Shown here piece by piece: positions 20,357 through 32,317 of a stretch of DNA of 64,000 nt. The stretch covers positions 2,852,001 to 2,916,000 of the forward strand of contig PZJY01000002.1 of assembly GCA_031472005.1 (NCBI GenBank). The letters run 5' to 3'. A program made the position numbers and the translations under genes. The stretch is from Tetracladium setigerum. Its lineage: Eukaryota; Ascomycota; Leotiomycetes; Helotiales. The stretch's first letter is position 1. Each line of letters begins with the position of its first letter. The notes under the pieces are model-generated. The model was not told where the DNA came from and did not search any database. It saw only the letters and a program-made list of their open reading frames with translations.

Positions 20357-23226
20357 ATGAAGGACAGAAAACTATTTTCTTAAATGTACCGAAAATCAAG
20401 GAGAAAATAATGAATATTCTTATCCAAACTGAGTGCTTGTTCAAGAGCTAGTGAGCCCGTTTCGAGGAGAACTCGCAGTTCACAAATGTAAAATGCGACC
20501 ACAGATGTGCTTTTCTGAGACTTGCAGAAATATCTTGATTCAATAGCGCATCTGAAGAGTAGATAGTGGACCTAGCCTGTAGAAAAGTTCTCAAGAATAA
20601 CGAAGTTACTTGATGTCTTACATCTGAATTCAAGCGGGCGTGCTGGTCTCCCTAAAGAATTTTGCACATTATTATTTCTTCAATATAAAGGGAAAGAGTA
20701 AGAACAATCTTTCTGAGTTTTCAATTATAGTTAATGTTACTTTATTGCGAAGCCTTCCCATTTCTACGTATCGTATGGGGTTTGCACGCAAGCACCGAGA
20801 GAATTTCGTTTCTGCATCTGGGGGAGGAACAGTTCAGAGTTTTACAAACTACAGAGCTTAATTCTTATTTTTGAGGAAGATTTTGACTTATTCTAAACGC
20901 AATGAGCAGATTTGAGGATTTGATAACAGCTTTGAAAGTATTATTTTCTTCAAGTGTTTTCATTCTGTTGCTGTTGCCATTTACATAAAATACAAATATC
21001 GATCTGCAAAACGACAACCTGGGATCCCTTCACTTCACGATTGGGTATTCAAAAACATATAGAGCTAAATTTTGAATCAAAGCATTCCTTGTTAAACCAA
21101 ACAAACATAATACAATCCCCGCGTGGAAGGTGAACTGTATCCCGCCGTGCCTGATTGCCTCGCAAGTTCAAAAGCTTTCCGCATTGCCGAACTACAAATT
21201 ACAATGCGCCTTATGAGCGAAAATATCGTTTGTAATACTTGTACTTCAGTCCCTTACAAATCAATGTATCCCTTTTTCCTTCTCAGTGATGCTGTGAATG
21301 TGACTCCCAACAGGATCGAAGAGCGCGTCGCGTCCCGTTGTTTACCCGAGCCAACACAACCAAGCCGGAAGCTGAGCTGCCTGGATATCTATACAAATTC
21401 AAATAAGCAGATTTATTATTAACTGCGGTAGGTGGCACCTGTAAAGTGTTCTAGTCAAACCGTTGGTAAGAGGAGGATATTAGGGACAAGATCAACTGGC
21501 CACCAAAACAAACAACTAGCAGCAACTAACTCCCCAAACTCGAAAAAACCCAGTTCGGCTGGGTTTCTCTATCTTCTATCTCCTATGTTAGGGGTTAGAA
21601 GAATAGAGTTTTGCAATTTTTTTTAATATTTTTTTAAAATATCTTTTGCGGGGTTCTGAACAGTAGTAATAAACTTGAAAGGATATTTATCTCTTTCCTT
21701 TTGATAATTAGCTTGCGCGAGTAAATCGACGATATTTTTTATGGAAAGAACTAAACCTTTAATTTAATCGTTAAAAATTTAACAATTTTAAAGACAAGTA
21801 AATCTCCGCCGCGCTGGCGTAGTAGTGTGCGAATCATCTAAGCTGACGTTATAAATATAGCACTCATGAACGATATTCTGTGCCAGTAAATGAATTGGAG
21901 GACAAACTGGCTCCATATACTCAGCAATCAAAACCAAAATCTCAGAAATTGCCGATAACAAGCACCAATCCACTTTGGTTGACACTTCCAACCATACACT
22001 ATCCGGCGACGAACTCTCCGCTGGACGAAAAATACCACCAACTCACTCTCGATAATAAATGTCAAGTTCGAAAGCGGGAGAAATAAATATTGCACAGCTG
22101 ATCGAGGCGAAAAGAGTTGGAAGAGGCACCCATGTCAGGCTCAGGACTAGGTTGCTAGGGGTATAGTATATACAACAGGGAAGCGGTCCGCAGTCTGCTG
22201 GTTCTGAATAATAGAGGTTCCTCGATTTCTGCTCATCTGGAGACATTTAATTTTGTACTGAAATGTAGAAATTAAATGGATGGCGGCATTGACCAACTAC
22301 TTTGAAGAGTTAGTGATAAAGTGTATAGCGACACTCTGCGGGAGAATCAAGACAGGATTGTTGTCCCTCTATCTGAGGGCTGGATTGGAGGTGCTGATCT
22401 AATTTATTAATTACACAATGTGACACATAAAAGTCAAAGTGAAGTATCCAATCAAGTGGAATTTTCTTTCACATTCAGTGAAGCATAACAAATCGACAGC
22501 ACTCATATACCAACAAACATTTCAAATTCGACAACGCTTCTTAAAAAAAAAAAAATTGTTTTAATTTCCAACAGCATCAGCCCATCGTCTAGGTACTCGT
22601 CATGCAGAAAACTAGTAATTACCTACCTACCTACCTACCTACCTACCTACCTACCTACGTTAGCTAGAAAGCTCAAAGAGCCACCAAAAGAGGCATATCT
22701 ATAACCCAGGATCGTGCAACCGATCCTCCGTTACCTCGGGTTCAACAAAAATCCCTATCAAGTTGTCTGCAGAGATTTGAAACGAGTGGTTGCGCTGGTA
22801 GGTGAGTGAGGTAGGTTGGTGGTACCCAAGGGAGGTATTTATAGTTGAGTTTCTCTACCTACCTATCTAGGTAGGTAGGCACTTCTCGTTTGGTTTTGGA
22901 TTTGGTTGTGATTGATAGAGGGTGTGCTTTTGGCAGGTACAAAACCGCAGCGTCATAGTAGGTTTTCATATGGTGGTGGGGGCAATCCAATATACAAGCT
23001 GTTTGGGGGCTGCGCCCAAGATTTGTTTTATGATAAATATGAGGGTTGCTCAGTTTGCTGCTGCACTTGTATTCAGTACATTTATCTTGTGGTCGGTAAT
23101 AAGTATTAAAATATAGGTACTTTATATAGGTAGTTTCGTATGATCGGGGTGATAGCAGCCCATTCATGGTCCAAGATAAATATCCAATAGATAGTAGTAA
23201 TCCAGATATATCCAAAAAACTATTCT
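20357..23226. other. Gene-poor AT-rich region with CCTA repeats
   Basis: Nearly 2.9 kb with no supported gene. The stretch from about 21.6 to 21.8 kb is very AT-rich. Short ORFs on both strands do not resemble known proteins. No terminal repeats or transposase motifs are visible, but an old degraded element cannot be excluded. Confidence 0.5.
22621..22658. repeat. (CCTA)n microsatellite
   Basis: About nine and a half perfect tandem copies of the tetramer CCTA. Degenerate copies and an inverted near-palindrome (acctacctatctaggtaggt) follow at about 22857-22880. Confidence 0.95.
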
Positions 23227-24284
23227 TTAATCAAATATCAAATCATCAAAATCGCCACCCGTATCATTCACCTCACCCCAAAGCAAATCATCAAACGCGC
23301 TCTCCTCCGCCATCTCCATATCCAACGAAATGCCACCCGCTCCCACTTCAGCCGTAGTATCCATGTCAAACATATCATTGAGCTGCTTATTTGCATCCAC
23401 CTCGGGAATCTGTGTGTTGTTATTGGAGGTGGTGGCAGTGTTGCTGTTTCCAAAATCCAGAGTTTGTGTCTGTGAGAAATCCATCGCGCCGAAGAGCTCG
23501 AGGTCGGACTCCGTGACGTTGTCTTCGCCAAAGAGGGAGTCGACAGATTGGGGAGCCGTGACAGCAGTGTCGGGCGCGGCTGTCGGACTGGGCTGGGATG
23601 TGATAGCTTCAGTATCGATACCTAGTCCTTGTGGCTTGGATGTTGTTTGGGAGGTAGTATCTGCTAATATGGGTTCTTGTTGTGGCTCAATAGTCTGAAC
23701 TGCTGGTGTGTTGACAAGGTCGGATGTAATGGGGATTTCCTCAATTGGTTGGCTCGGGCTGTGAGCATGTGCAGGCTGATTAATTTCTGGACCCTTGATT
23801 TGCTCTTCTGGAGGCGAGCTTGTGATAACCTCGACCTCCATAGGCTGCTCTACAGGTGCAATTGCGACTGGAACTTCCTCGATGACTTGTGGTTCGGGGG
23901 TCGTCACTGGATTCTCGCGTGCGATTCTCTCCGCTCGTTTCTCATTCAGATCGCGCAGTACCACTGCCTTCGCACGGAGCTATCAAAGTATCAGCATTCA
24001 GTTCACTCCCAGGTAATCTGTCCGCTTACAATGTCAATTTCCAGCTCGTCCAGTGCTTGCTGGAAGTGGTCGACTGCACTAGGTATTGTAGTTTTGAGTC
24101 TCAGACTGGCGCTTGCGAGGGTTCGGCCACTTTCCCCCTCAGTTGCCCGTAGTGCTCTACCGACTTCTATAAGCTACTCGGTCGTCAGTGGGGTGGACAA
24201 GAGAGGGAGCTGGGTACTCACTATGCCATTGACCATGCTCTGAAGCACATCTAGTGGGGGTTTGGCCTTGTGGGCTTGAGCCAT
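23227..24284 (-). CDS. Acidic, probably nuclear protein; possibly Mediator-like
   Basis: Exons 24284-24222, 24173-24030 and 23979-23227, with introns of 48 and 50 nt (GTGAGT...TAG, GTAAGC...TAG), all phase 0; 319 residues. The first about 90 residues are helical and charged (LRLKTTIPSAVDHFQQALDE, then LRAKAVVLRDLNEKRAER) and probably form a coiled coil. The remainder is disordered, rich in Pro/Gln/Thr, and ends in acidic-hydrophobic repeats (AFDDLLWGEV, GDFDDLIFD) resembling transcriptional activation segments. A short helical head plus a long acidic tail recalls some Mediator tail subunits such as Med2, but this is an impression only; the family is not recognised with confidence. Confidence 0.65.
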
Positions 24285-26532
24285 GTTTGGGGATTGTGCG
24301 GTGGATTAAAGCACGTTTGTTATGCTCAGATAATGGTGGTGCCAAGTGAAGGATTTTTTGGCCGAACTGGCTCTCGCTGGTCTTTATGAGCTTTCGAAGG
24401 CAGGACAAATGGTTCCAAAGTTCGATTCTTGATGGTTATTTGGGAAGTCGCGTTTGGCATTTGATATCGTCGTGCAGCACAAGCTAGGCCTGTTTGGGGA
24501 AGAGACTCCAAAGTTGCGGGTGGGCTTGGCAGGGTCCATGGGAAACTCTGAAGATGAGAGTCACATGAGGAGATGCATACAAAGGCAGACCCTCGCCAAT
24601 AGTATTGAAGGCGGAAGGGAAGCGAGCAAAAGGTTGAGAGGGTTTGAGGAGGGAGATCTCTCTCTCTCTATATCTGAAACCGATGGTCGAGGAGGAGAGA
24701 GCGAGCTTGTTCTTAGAGAGATAGATGTTAGTTACAATAGCGAGTTGAATCTGAAGAGAAGAAAGCGAATTGCCTGTCACTATACAATCACAAGCCTCGT
24801 TCTCTCTTGTCCCTACAGGACCTCTCGATTGCATTTAATCTAAAGCTCTATACTGACTGTACCTGAGTACCTATTTACTCCATTCATGATTTCAACTTCT
24901 AATTGGCACTGCACCTGTTTTCTCCCCACAATTTCATTCCGGCAGGCCCTTGTGTATCCATCCGTGGGTAAGTAGTCCGTCCGCGCTGCAGGCGAGTCCG
25001 GTTCATCACAACCGAAACAAACACCTTACAAAGCCACCACCACGATGCATGTCCGTCGTTCGTCCCATCAAAATGCGGATGGACAGATGACGGGAAGCCG
25101 TTGCATTACAACACACTATTACAGGACTGTACCATCGGTACCTTCGGTAGGTACTTCGCATATATTACTGTCGTCTTCATTATTCTCGCTTGCCAGCTTC
25201 CGTGACCAAAGTAGCCATGCTGCCTGCTCTTTTATTGGGAGCTGTGACACCTGACATCTCTTCAGACGAGTCCAGTAATAATTATTGGTCTAGCAGAATA
25301 CTTTCCGACGGGGCTAATCCACGGCAGCCAACAGGCATGAAGGACGAACCTTCGACATCTTTGGTTCCGTCCTGACTTGATCGCGAAAGAAATCAAGAAA
25401 AGGGAGGGAGGGAGTGAGTGATAATTGGGAGTGCTATACATACATCTCTTGATATTATGTGGCCAATACCACCGAGACGGGGATCTCTGGTCGATGCCGA
25501 GTAGAGCAATCTCGATGTCTTCAATCGAACGTGAAATAAAATCACTCGCTCCCAGCCTTCTGACCTTTTCTTCCCACGTCAACAATCGCTGGCAAAGCCT
25601 ACCTCTCTCTCTCTCTCTCTCTCTCCCTCTCTCTCGGTACCAGACATTGACTGAATACTGCGCCCTCACACACAAAGTAATATATTAATTTGTGTATTAC
25701 TGAGTCTTTGGATCAACTCAATCACCAACCCTACAGTACACTACCAACATGCATCCCATCCGCCTTGGTACTAACCAGCTAGCGCTCCTGTGCGGCGTGT
25801 GTGGCACCTACCAAGCGCTTACTGGCCGCAACTCCACAGCTGTCGGTCGAGAGTCTGAGAGATAATCTTCTGGAACCCACTTCGCTCTCTTTCCCTCTCC
25901 CTCCCTCCCTCCCTCTCCTCCCTCTCCTCTCCTCCTTTGATATCTCCCTCCTTCGACTTGCTCGTCAGATCGTCTCTTTCCCTCCTCTGCCTTTCCATCT
26001 TGACAGGCGTCCGGAATCCTGAGTGGCTTTTCTTCCTCTCTCTTTCCTCACGTCCTTTTTGGTGATTCCTTTCTTCTCTTTTCCCTCCCCGTCGTCCTCC
26101 TCGTTGTCATATCATACATCGTCATACTCTTCCGCAATTTCCATCTCATCTTTCTCGTCGATTCGTCGCAAGGGAAGATCTTATCTTCTGTCGACCTCCT
26201 CTCTGTCGGTTCCTCTTCAGAAAGTCATCGCCTGCCATTTCATATCCGCGCGATATCATTTCCACGAACGCTTTTCGCAAAAGCGTTCTTCGATTTCCGA
26301 GTCTTGCAGCGGCGCGCGCATTTGTCCTCGAGTCGCATAAGCTCGCAGTAATTGGCAACGGCATTAGCACGCTTTGCTTTCTCGTTCTCACACTGTATTT
26401 CGCCTTGCGCTTTGCAGAGCCACTTGTCTTGCGACTTTTTCGAAAAGACCCTGTCTTTTTATCTCATCTTAATCCCTCTCTCACGAACTCCGCAAACCAT
26501 CACAAACGAGTCAACGGCCGAACATCATTACG
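24285..26532. promoter_or_regulatory. Divergent promoter with long pyrimidine-rich PUB1 leader
   Basis: This 2.2 kb region separates the acidic-protein gene from PUB1. From about 25.59 kb to the PUB1 ATG the plus strand is strikingly C/T-rich, including (CT)n at about 25602-25634 and CCCT repeats at about 25900-25940, which suggests a long 5' leader or a pyrimidine-tract promoter. The leader's real extent is unknown. Confidence 0.4.
25602..25634. repeat. (CT)n microsatellite
   Basis: Almost uninterrupted CT dinucleotides, within the pyrimidine-rich region upstream of PUB1. Confidence 0.85.
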
Positions 26533-28396
26533 ATGGCAGACAACGGTCCCCCTCCCACAAATACTCAGCTCCCTCCTCCTCCCTCCTCGGCCGGTGCACC
26601 TGGTTATGAAAATGGCCATACACAAGGCGCTCATATGCCGCCCCTCCACTTCCTCCTGTTATCATCCCGCAAAACACAAACCCAATCCCAACCGCCATCA
26701 CTTCGCCAATGGGAGAGAATGGAATGATGTCTCCGGACAGTGCTGGAGGCTTTGTCCGACGTGCGGCACCCGAGCCAAACAAGCGGGCATTGTATGTCGG
26801 TGGCCTGGACCCCCGAGTCACTGAAGACGTGCTCCGACAGATTTTCGAAACTACTGGGCATGTGCAAAACGTCAAAATTATTCCTGACAAGAACGTGGGT
26901 GCTGTAAGTATTATCCTTAGCTATCAGAGCCCTTGGAGATTCAGTGTGGCAAACCTTTCAGTCAAATTTCTATCACTAGGCTGGAACTTTTCCCCACAGA
27001 TATTACCAACCAGTATGTGGAGTGTTGTTGGCTAATTATCGTCTCAATAGTCTAAAGGATTCAACTACGGTTTCGTTGAGTATGATGATCCAGGAGCGGC
27101 TGAACGCGCAATGCAGACATTGAATGGTCGTCGTGTTCACCAAGCTGTAAGTTCAACTTCACCTTTAACATTTTACTTGGAGCTTCAACTTTGGAGCATA
27201 TATCATTCCCTTGCGACCTCTTCCTCTTAAGCCTCCAGTCCCCTTCTCCTCCGACCTACCAAAAACACAACCGAACCACCTTGACGAGCACCTCTAATCA
27301 TGGCGCAGGAGATCCGAGTAAACTGGGCATACCAGTCAAACACCTCGAACAAGGAAGACACCTCAAACCACTTCCACATCTTCGTCGGCGATCTTTCCAA
27401 CGAGGTCAACGATGAAGTTCTCCTTCAAGCTTTCTCTGCATTTGGCTCGGTCTCAGAGGCACGCGTTATGTGGGACATGAAGACTGGCCGATCTCGCGGC
27501 TACGGATTTGTTGCTTTCAGAGAGCGTCAGGATGCAGAGAAGGCTTTGAGCTCCATGGATGGCGAGTGGCTTGGATCGCGCGCCATTCGCTGCAACTGGG
27601 CAAACCAGAAGGGCCAGCCATCGATCGCTCAACAGCAAACCATGTCTGCCATGGGCATGACTCCAACGACTCCATTCGGTCACCACCACTTCCCAACCCA
27701 CGGTGTTGCAAGCTATGATATGATCGCACAGCAAACCCCGGGATGGCAAACAACTGTCTACGTTGGAAATCTCACTCCATACACTACACAGAACGATCTC
27801 ATTCCTCTGTTCCAAAACTTTGGTTATGTTGTCGAGACTCGCTTCCAAGCTGATCGCGGGTTTGCCTTTGTCAAGATGGACACCCATGAAAACGCTTCCA
27901 TGGCCATCTGCCAGCTGAGCGGCTACAACGTTAACGGTCGTCCTCTCAAGTGCAGTGTAAGTAGATCGGCTCCTCATTTAGATTGTATGCTAACTCTGTT
28001 TAGTGGGGCAAAGACAAGGCACCCTCTGCAACCGGATTCGAGGGATCTCAACCAAGCTACAGTCCTCAGGGCGCACCAACCCCTGGTGGATATCCTGGTC
28101 CTGGAACTCCTTCCGCCTACTACCCTCAATATGGTGGGATGCCTCAACAGGGACCTCAATCTGCTGGACCAATGTCGAACCAACAATCTCCAGGCCAATT
28201 CCCCGGTCAACAACAAGGATACGGTGGACCCCCAGCCCAATCCCCCGCTCAGTATGGCAACCAACAGCAAATGGGATATGGTGGTTCTGCAAGTGCTGGT
28301 GGTTATGGCCGTGGAGCTCAACAAACACCAAACCCTCAATGGAGTGCGCCTGCAGGCCAAAACTTCAACAATGGTTTTGGTGGATATCCTCAATAA
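26533..28396 (+). CDS. PUB1: PUB1/TIA-1-type RNA-binding protein with three RRMs (frame break inside)
   Basis: Exons 26533-26903, 27051-27146, 27309-27956 and 28004-28396; introns are GT-AG and phase 0. With one base added at 26641-26644 the protein is about 502 residues. RRM1 carries RNP2 LYVGGL and RNP1 FNYGFVEY (split by intron 1), RRM2 carries IFVGDL and RGYGFVAF, RRM3 carries VYVGNL and RGFAFVKM. A Pro-rich N-terminus and a long Gly/Gln/Pro/Tyr-rich C-terminal tail (GGYPGPGTPSAYY, QQGYGGPPAQS) form prion-like flanks. Pub1/TIA-1 proteins bind U-rich mRNA, act in translational control and mRNA stability, and assemble into stress granules. The third intron (162 nt) contains an in-frame ATG just before its acceptor, which is not a start. 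Confidence 0.92.
26641..26644. other. Probable missing base in a C run (frame break in PUB1)
   Basis: The frame starting MADNGPPPTN stops at 26727, while RRM1 is in another frame. One extra C gives HMPPPPLPPVIIPQNTNP and runs into RRM1. No GT-AG intron of suitable length joins the two frames. Confidence 0.65.
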
Positions 28397-29363
28397 TCTG
28401 ATGACCTCGATTTTTGATTGGCAACATTCTCGGGGTTCAAAGTTCTGTCTTTGGATTCCTTGAACGCTGCGGGATATGAATTCGGGCATTTTGAGCTTTT
28501 TCTTTCCGTTTCTCGTGTGTTACTTGCTATGAGTTCCCGGCTTCTTGCGGGCTTCGCCACTCATCAATCTGCATGGGGCCATCTAGTCATTTCAAGGGCT
28601 CTATTTTTCATTACAATTCGTCTGATTCATAGCGTTTTTGTGTTGGATAGGCGAATTCTCAAGTCGACCTCAAAAGTTGTTTTCTTAGGTCATCTGCTCT
28701 GTCGACTGGAATTCAGCACTTGATTTGTAGCCTTTCTTGATTCTATCTCATTTTGCTGCACGTCTCGTCCTCATGAGTCAACGAATCTTCTATAGCGACC
28801 ATACCCACCTGTCTTCCCTTATGCCGTGCTTCCCAACTTTTTCAGTCCGGTTGTTTTCCGACGTTCTCGAGGAGAGCGGGCAGGTAGTTGTGATGATGGA
28901 ACGGAATGTGTAAGACTGTAATGAAAATTAAATGGACCTTAACTGAACCTTGTTTCAATGATGTTGTGATATGATGTGACCTTGAAAGTATCTTGTAGGT
29001 ACTGTACCTAGGCTTGTGTGCATGATCGTGAGATACTGACGAACTTGAAACCTCTTTAGAATCAACACTCGCGATGACTCTGGCTATCTTAATTGAAGTC
29101 ATGGGCCTCAATGCGTACCTAGGTACCTACTTTGGCTTGTCTTAACGCGTAGAGGTGCAGAATTATAACCTCCCATTCTTCCCTGTCCAGAGTCACGTGA
29201 TGTGCCCGCACGTCGCGTTGTGGCAATCGCGACTTCCCGACGCAAGAACTTCCAGCAAACAAATGCGCGACAAGAACAACCAACGCCACGACTTTCTTCA
29301 CGGGTTGGCTGTCAACACAACCCCCAAGCACCTCCCACATATAACCTGATCGCATTCCCTTGT
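28397..29363. other. Intergenic PUB1-PIF1
   Basis: PUB1 3' UTR followed by the PIF1 promoter. Contains the TACCTAGGTACCTAC palindromic motif at about 29113-29130. Confidence 0.5.
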
Positions 29364-32317
29364 ATGCCGGCTGGCCCGATCCGCTTTCCAGTCTTCTCAC
29401 CGGCTACTCGAGGATTGCTTGCGAGTTACTGGAAAGCATCCGTCGCCTCCCCAATCTCGACAACCACGGTCTCTAATAGCCAATTCCCGACTCGACGATA
29501 CGCCTCAATATCAGACGCAATGCTGGGACGAGCTGTAAAGGACCATAGCGTCCCTGTTGCCAAACCACCCCCTCGAAGCCGGCTGCTGCCTCACCACCAC
29601 AAAATGGCAACATTCAAGACCAATTCAATCAAGCCCGTCATTCGTCGAAATCTATTGGCGGATTTACTGGTTACAAAAATTCGCAGAATGTATTGCAATC
29701 GCAGACATCGAACCAAAAGTACATACCTGCAAAGAAGGACTTGAGTACTCTGCGCCAACCTCTAATAGCATCTCCTGTCTCGTCAACAGGGTCAACAGGG
29801 TCTACAGTATCGTCAGCATCGTCCAGAGTCTTCTCGCGGGTTTCTTCAGTCTCTTCTGGCTCCTCTAGGCCTGTGAGCACCTCTGGCCTGCAAAGGGTCT
29901 TCAGCAAGCAGGATGCCTTTTCGAATACTCCGGATACGGTCGACGAGAATGCGCAACAGGAGGCTGCTATGAAGAGGAATCTCTTGTGTCAGCAGTATGT
30001 GGCTTTCGATGAGAATGATTTTGATGACGATGTCGACCTGGATCTTGATGCTGATTACGACCTCCCAACGTCCAAGGCTGCTCCTCCCAATCCTATACCC
30101 AAGGCAACCTTTCAACAACCTCCTGCCCAAGCTAAGCCCTCACAACACCACACAGCAAGACATGCTTCTAGTAGTGCTCAGACATGGTCTTCGTCACCCC
30201 CAAACCACAAGATTACACCGAAGAGGTCAATAGAGAAAGAAGCACCACAAACCGCAACTCTCGATTCATCACAGCCCGTAAGAGCCGCTGATCAACCAAG
30301 AGCTGCAAAAAGACGAACATTACCATGGTTGGCGAAAAAGGCCGAGGAAGAAGCTGAAGCGGCAAGATTAGAGGATATAGAAGAGGCCTCAGAGGCAACC
30401 TCAACAGCTCCTTATGCGCGGAAATGCTTTCGATGTGGAAGCCAGAGTCATTTTACCCGGGACTGTGTCAGTGAAGCGAAGGGGAAAAGTCCCTTCGATT
30501 TCACCCCTCTTCCCAAGGACAAATCAATGCCATGGAACACAACGGCCAGCAAAATTGCCCAAGATAAAAAAGATCTTAAGGGCAGGCAAAACAAGAGAAA
30601 AGCTGCAGATGTGGAAGTGGAGGAAGTCGTTCGTCAAAAAGACAGGCAAGCCCGTCTGGCTCCAATCACCCTCAGTGAGGAGCAACAGCGCGTTCTTGAT
30701 TTGGTGGTTAACCAGCAGAAGAGCGTTTTCTTCACTGGATCTGCCGGAACAGGCAAATCGGTTCTGATGAGGGCTATCATCGCTGAATTACGCAAGAAAT
30801 ACAAGAGAGAGACTGACCGAGTTGCCGTCACAGCTTCGACAGGATTGGCAGCTTGCAATATCGGTGGCGTTACTCTGCACAGCTACGGAGGCATTGGGCT
30901 TGGGAAGGAGGATGTCCCTACACTCGTCAAGAAGATCAAGAGAAATGCGAAGGCAAAGACTCGATGGCTCAAAACAAAAATATTGGTGATCGATGAGATT
31001 TCCATGGTTGACGGCGATCTTTTTGACAAGTTAGAAGGCATTGCCAGAACAATGCGCAACAATGGCAGGCCTTTTGGTGGAATCCAGCTGGTTATTACGG
31101 GGGATTTCTTCCAATTGCCACCTGTACCTGATTTTGAAAAAAAGGCTCGAGGCGCAAAGTTCGCATTCGATGCCAGCACTTGGTCTACAGCCGTCCATCA
31201 CACTATTGGCTTGACTGAAGTATTCCGTCAAAAGGATCCAGGTAACTTGTCATTTCTGTAGACCGGACTTGGCTAACTTTATTCAGTATTTGCTAACATG
31301 TTGAACGAGATGCGTCTCGGAAAAATTACTGATGAGACTGTTCAAGCATTTCGCAAGTTGAGCCGGAAAATCAACTACAGTGATTCTTTGGATGCAACTG
31401 AGCTGTATGAATCTATTTTCTTTTCCCTAGAAACTAAGCTAACCTCATCTCGCCCCAGTTTTCCAACACGTAACGAAGTCGAGAACGCCAATGCCTTCAG
31501 GATGCGTGGTCTCGCTGGCAAACTTTATAACTATGATGCCGCAGATACCGGGACTATTCTTGACCTCGCTATTCGTGATAAACTGCTCGCTAACATGATG
31601 GCACCTAAGACACTCGCTCTGAAAAAGGGTTCCCAGGTCATGTTGATCAAAAATATGGACGAGAGCTTGGTGAACGGCTCGTTAGGGAAAGTTGTCGCGT
31701 TTATGAACGAGAAAACGTTCGAGATCTACCACGAGCACCCGGATGTTCTTGATGAGAATATCGCATCTCATGATCTAGACGAAGATGCGAGGAGTCAACT
31801 TTCTGCCCTCCAAGCCAAAGTCAAATCTGTGGGTGGCAAGGAGTACCCTCTGGTGCGATTTGCACTTGCCGATGGTACCAGCAGAGATCTTCTCGTCATG
31901 CCCGAGGAGTGGAAGGTTGAACTTCCCAGCGGAGAAGTTCAAGCACAGCGATCACAACTTCCGCTTATTCTTGCATGGGCTCTTTCTATCCACAAAGCGC
32001 AGGGTCAAACTCTCGACAGAGTGAAGATTGACCTCAAAAAGATCTTTGAGAAAGGACAGGCTTACGTTGCTCTCAGTCGAGCGACCAGCCAAGCTGGGTT
32101 GGAGGTACTGAATTTTGACAAATCAAAGGTCATGGCACATCCAAGAGTGGCTGAATTCTATGACAGTCTCTATAGTGTCAACAAAGCACTACAGTATCCC
32201 ACAGTTGCTCAACCTCCCTCGCTAAAGATGGCACCATCTTATGAGGAAAAGTTTAAGAAGCAAGGAGGCGTATACGATTTAGATGAAGAAGAGGAAATGG
32301 CGATGGCGTACGGTTAA
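29364..32317 (+). CDS. PIF1: PIF1-family 5'-3' DNA helicase with zinc knuckle (frame break inside)
   Basis: Exons 29364-31241, 31287-31404 and 31459-32317; introns of 45 and 54 nt, the second in frame and spliced out to restore LFPTRNEVENAN. With one base added at 29568-29572 the product is about 951 residues. The N-terminus (MPAGPIRFPVFSPATRGLL ... RRYAS) is Arg/Ser-rich without acidic residues and looks like a mitochondrial presequence, in line with the dual nuclear/mitochondrial role of Pif1 in genome maintenance and telomerase removal. A CCHC knuckle, CFRCGSQSHFTRDC, lies near residue 355. Helicase motifs: Walker A GSAGTGKS (about 457), Walker B VIDEISMVD, GDFFQLPPV, LKKGSQVMLIKN, SIHKAQGQTLD and YVALSRA. 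PIF1 versus RRM3-type specialisation is not decided. Confidence 0.93.
29568..29572. other. Probable missing base in a C run (frame break in PIF1)
   Basis: The presequence frame and the helicase frame differ by one base. Adding a C gives VAKPPPSKPAAASPPQNGN and continues into the helicase frame. A 44-nt intron 29535-29578 (GTAAAG...AAG) is a weaker alternative. Confidence 0.55.

Noticed and set aside
27453..27977. 174-residue minus-strand ORF
   Set aside because: Antisense to RRM2 and RRM3 of PUB1.
29535..29578. 44-nt GTAAAG...AAG intron in PIF1
   Set aside because: It would also fix the frame, but it lacks a branch site and polypyrimidine end. A missing base in the adjacent C5 run gives a smoother protein and fits the pattern seen in six other genes.
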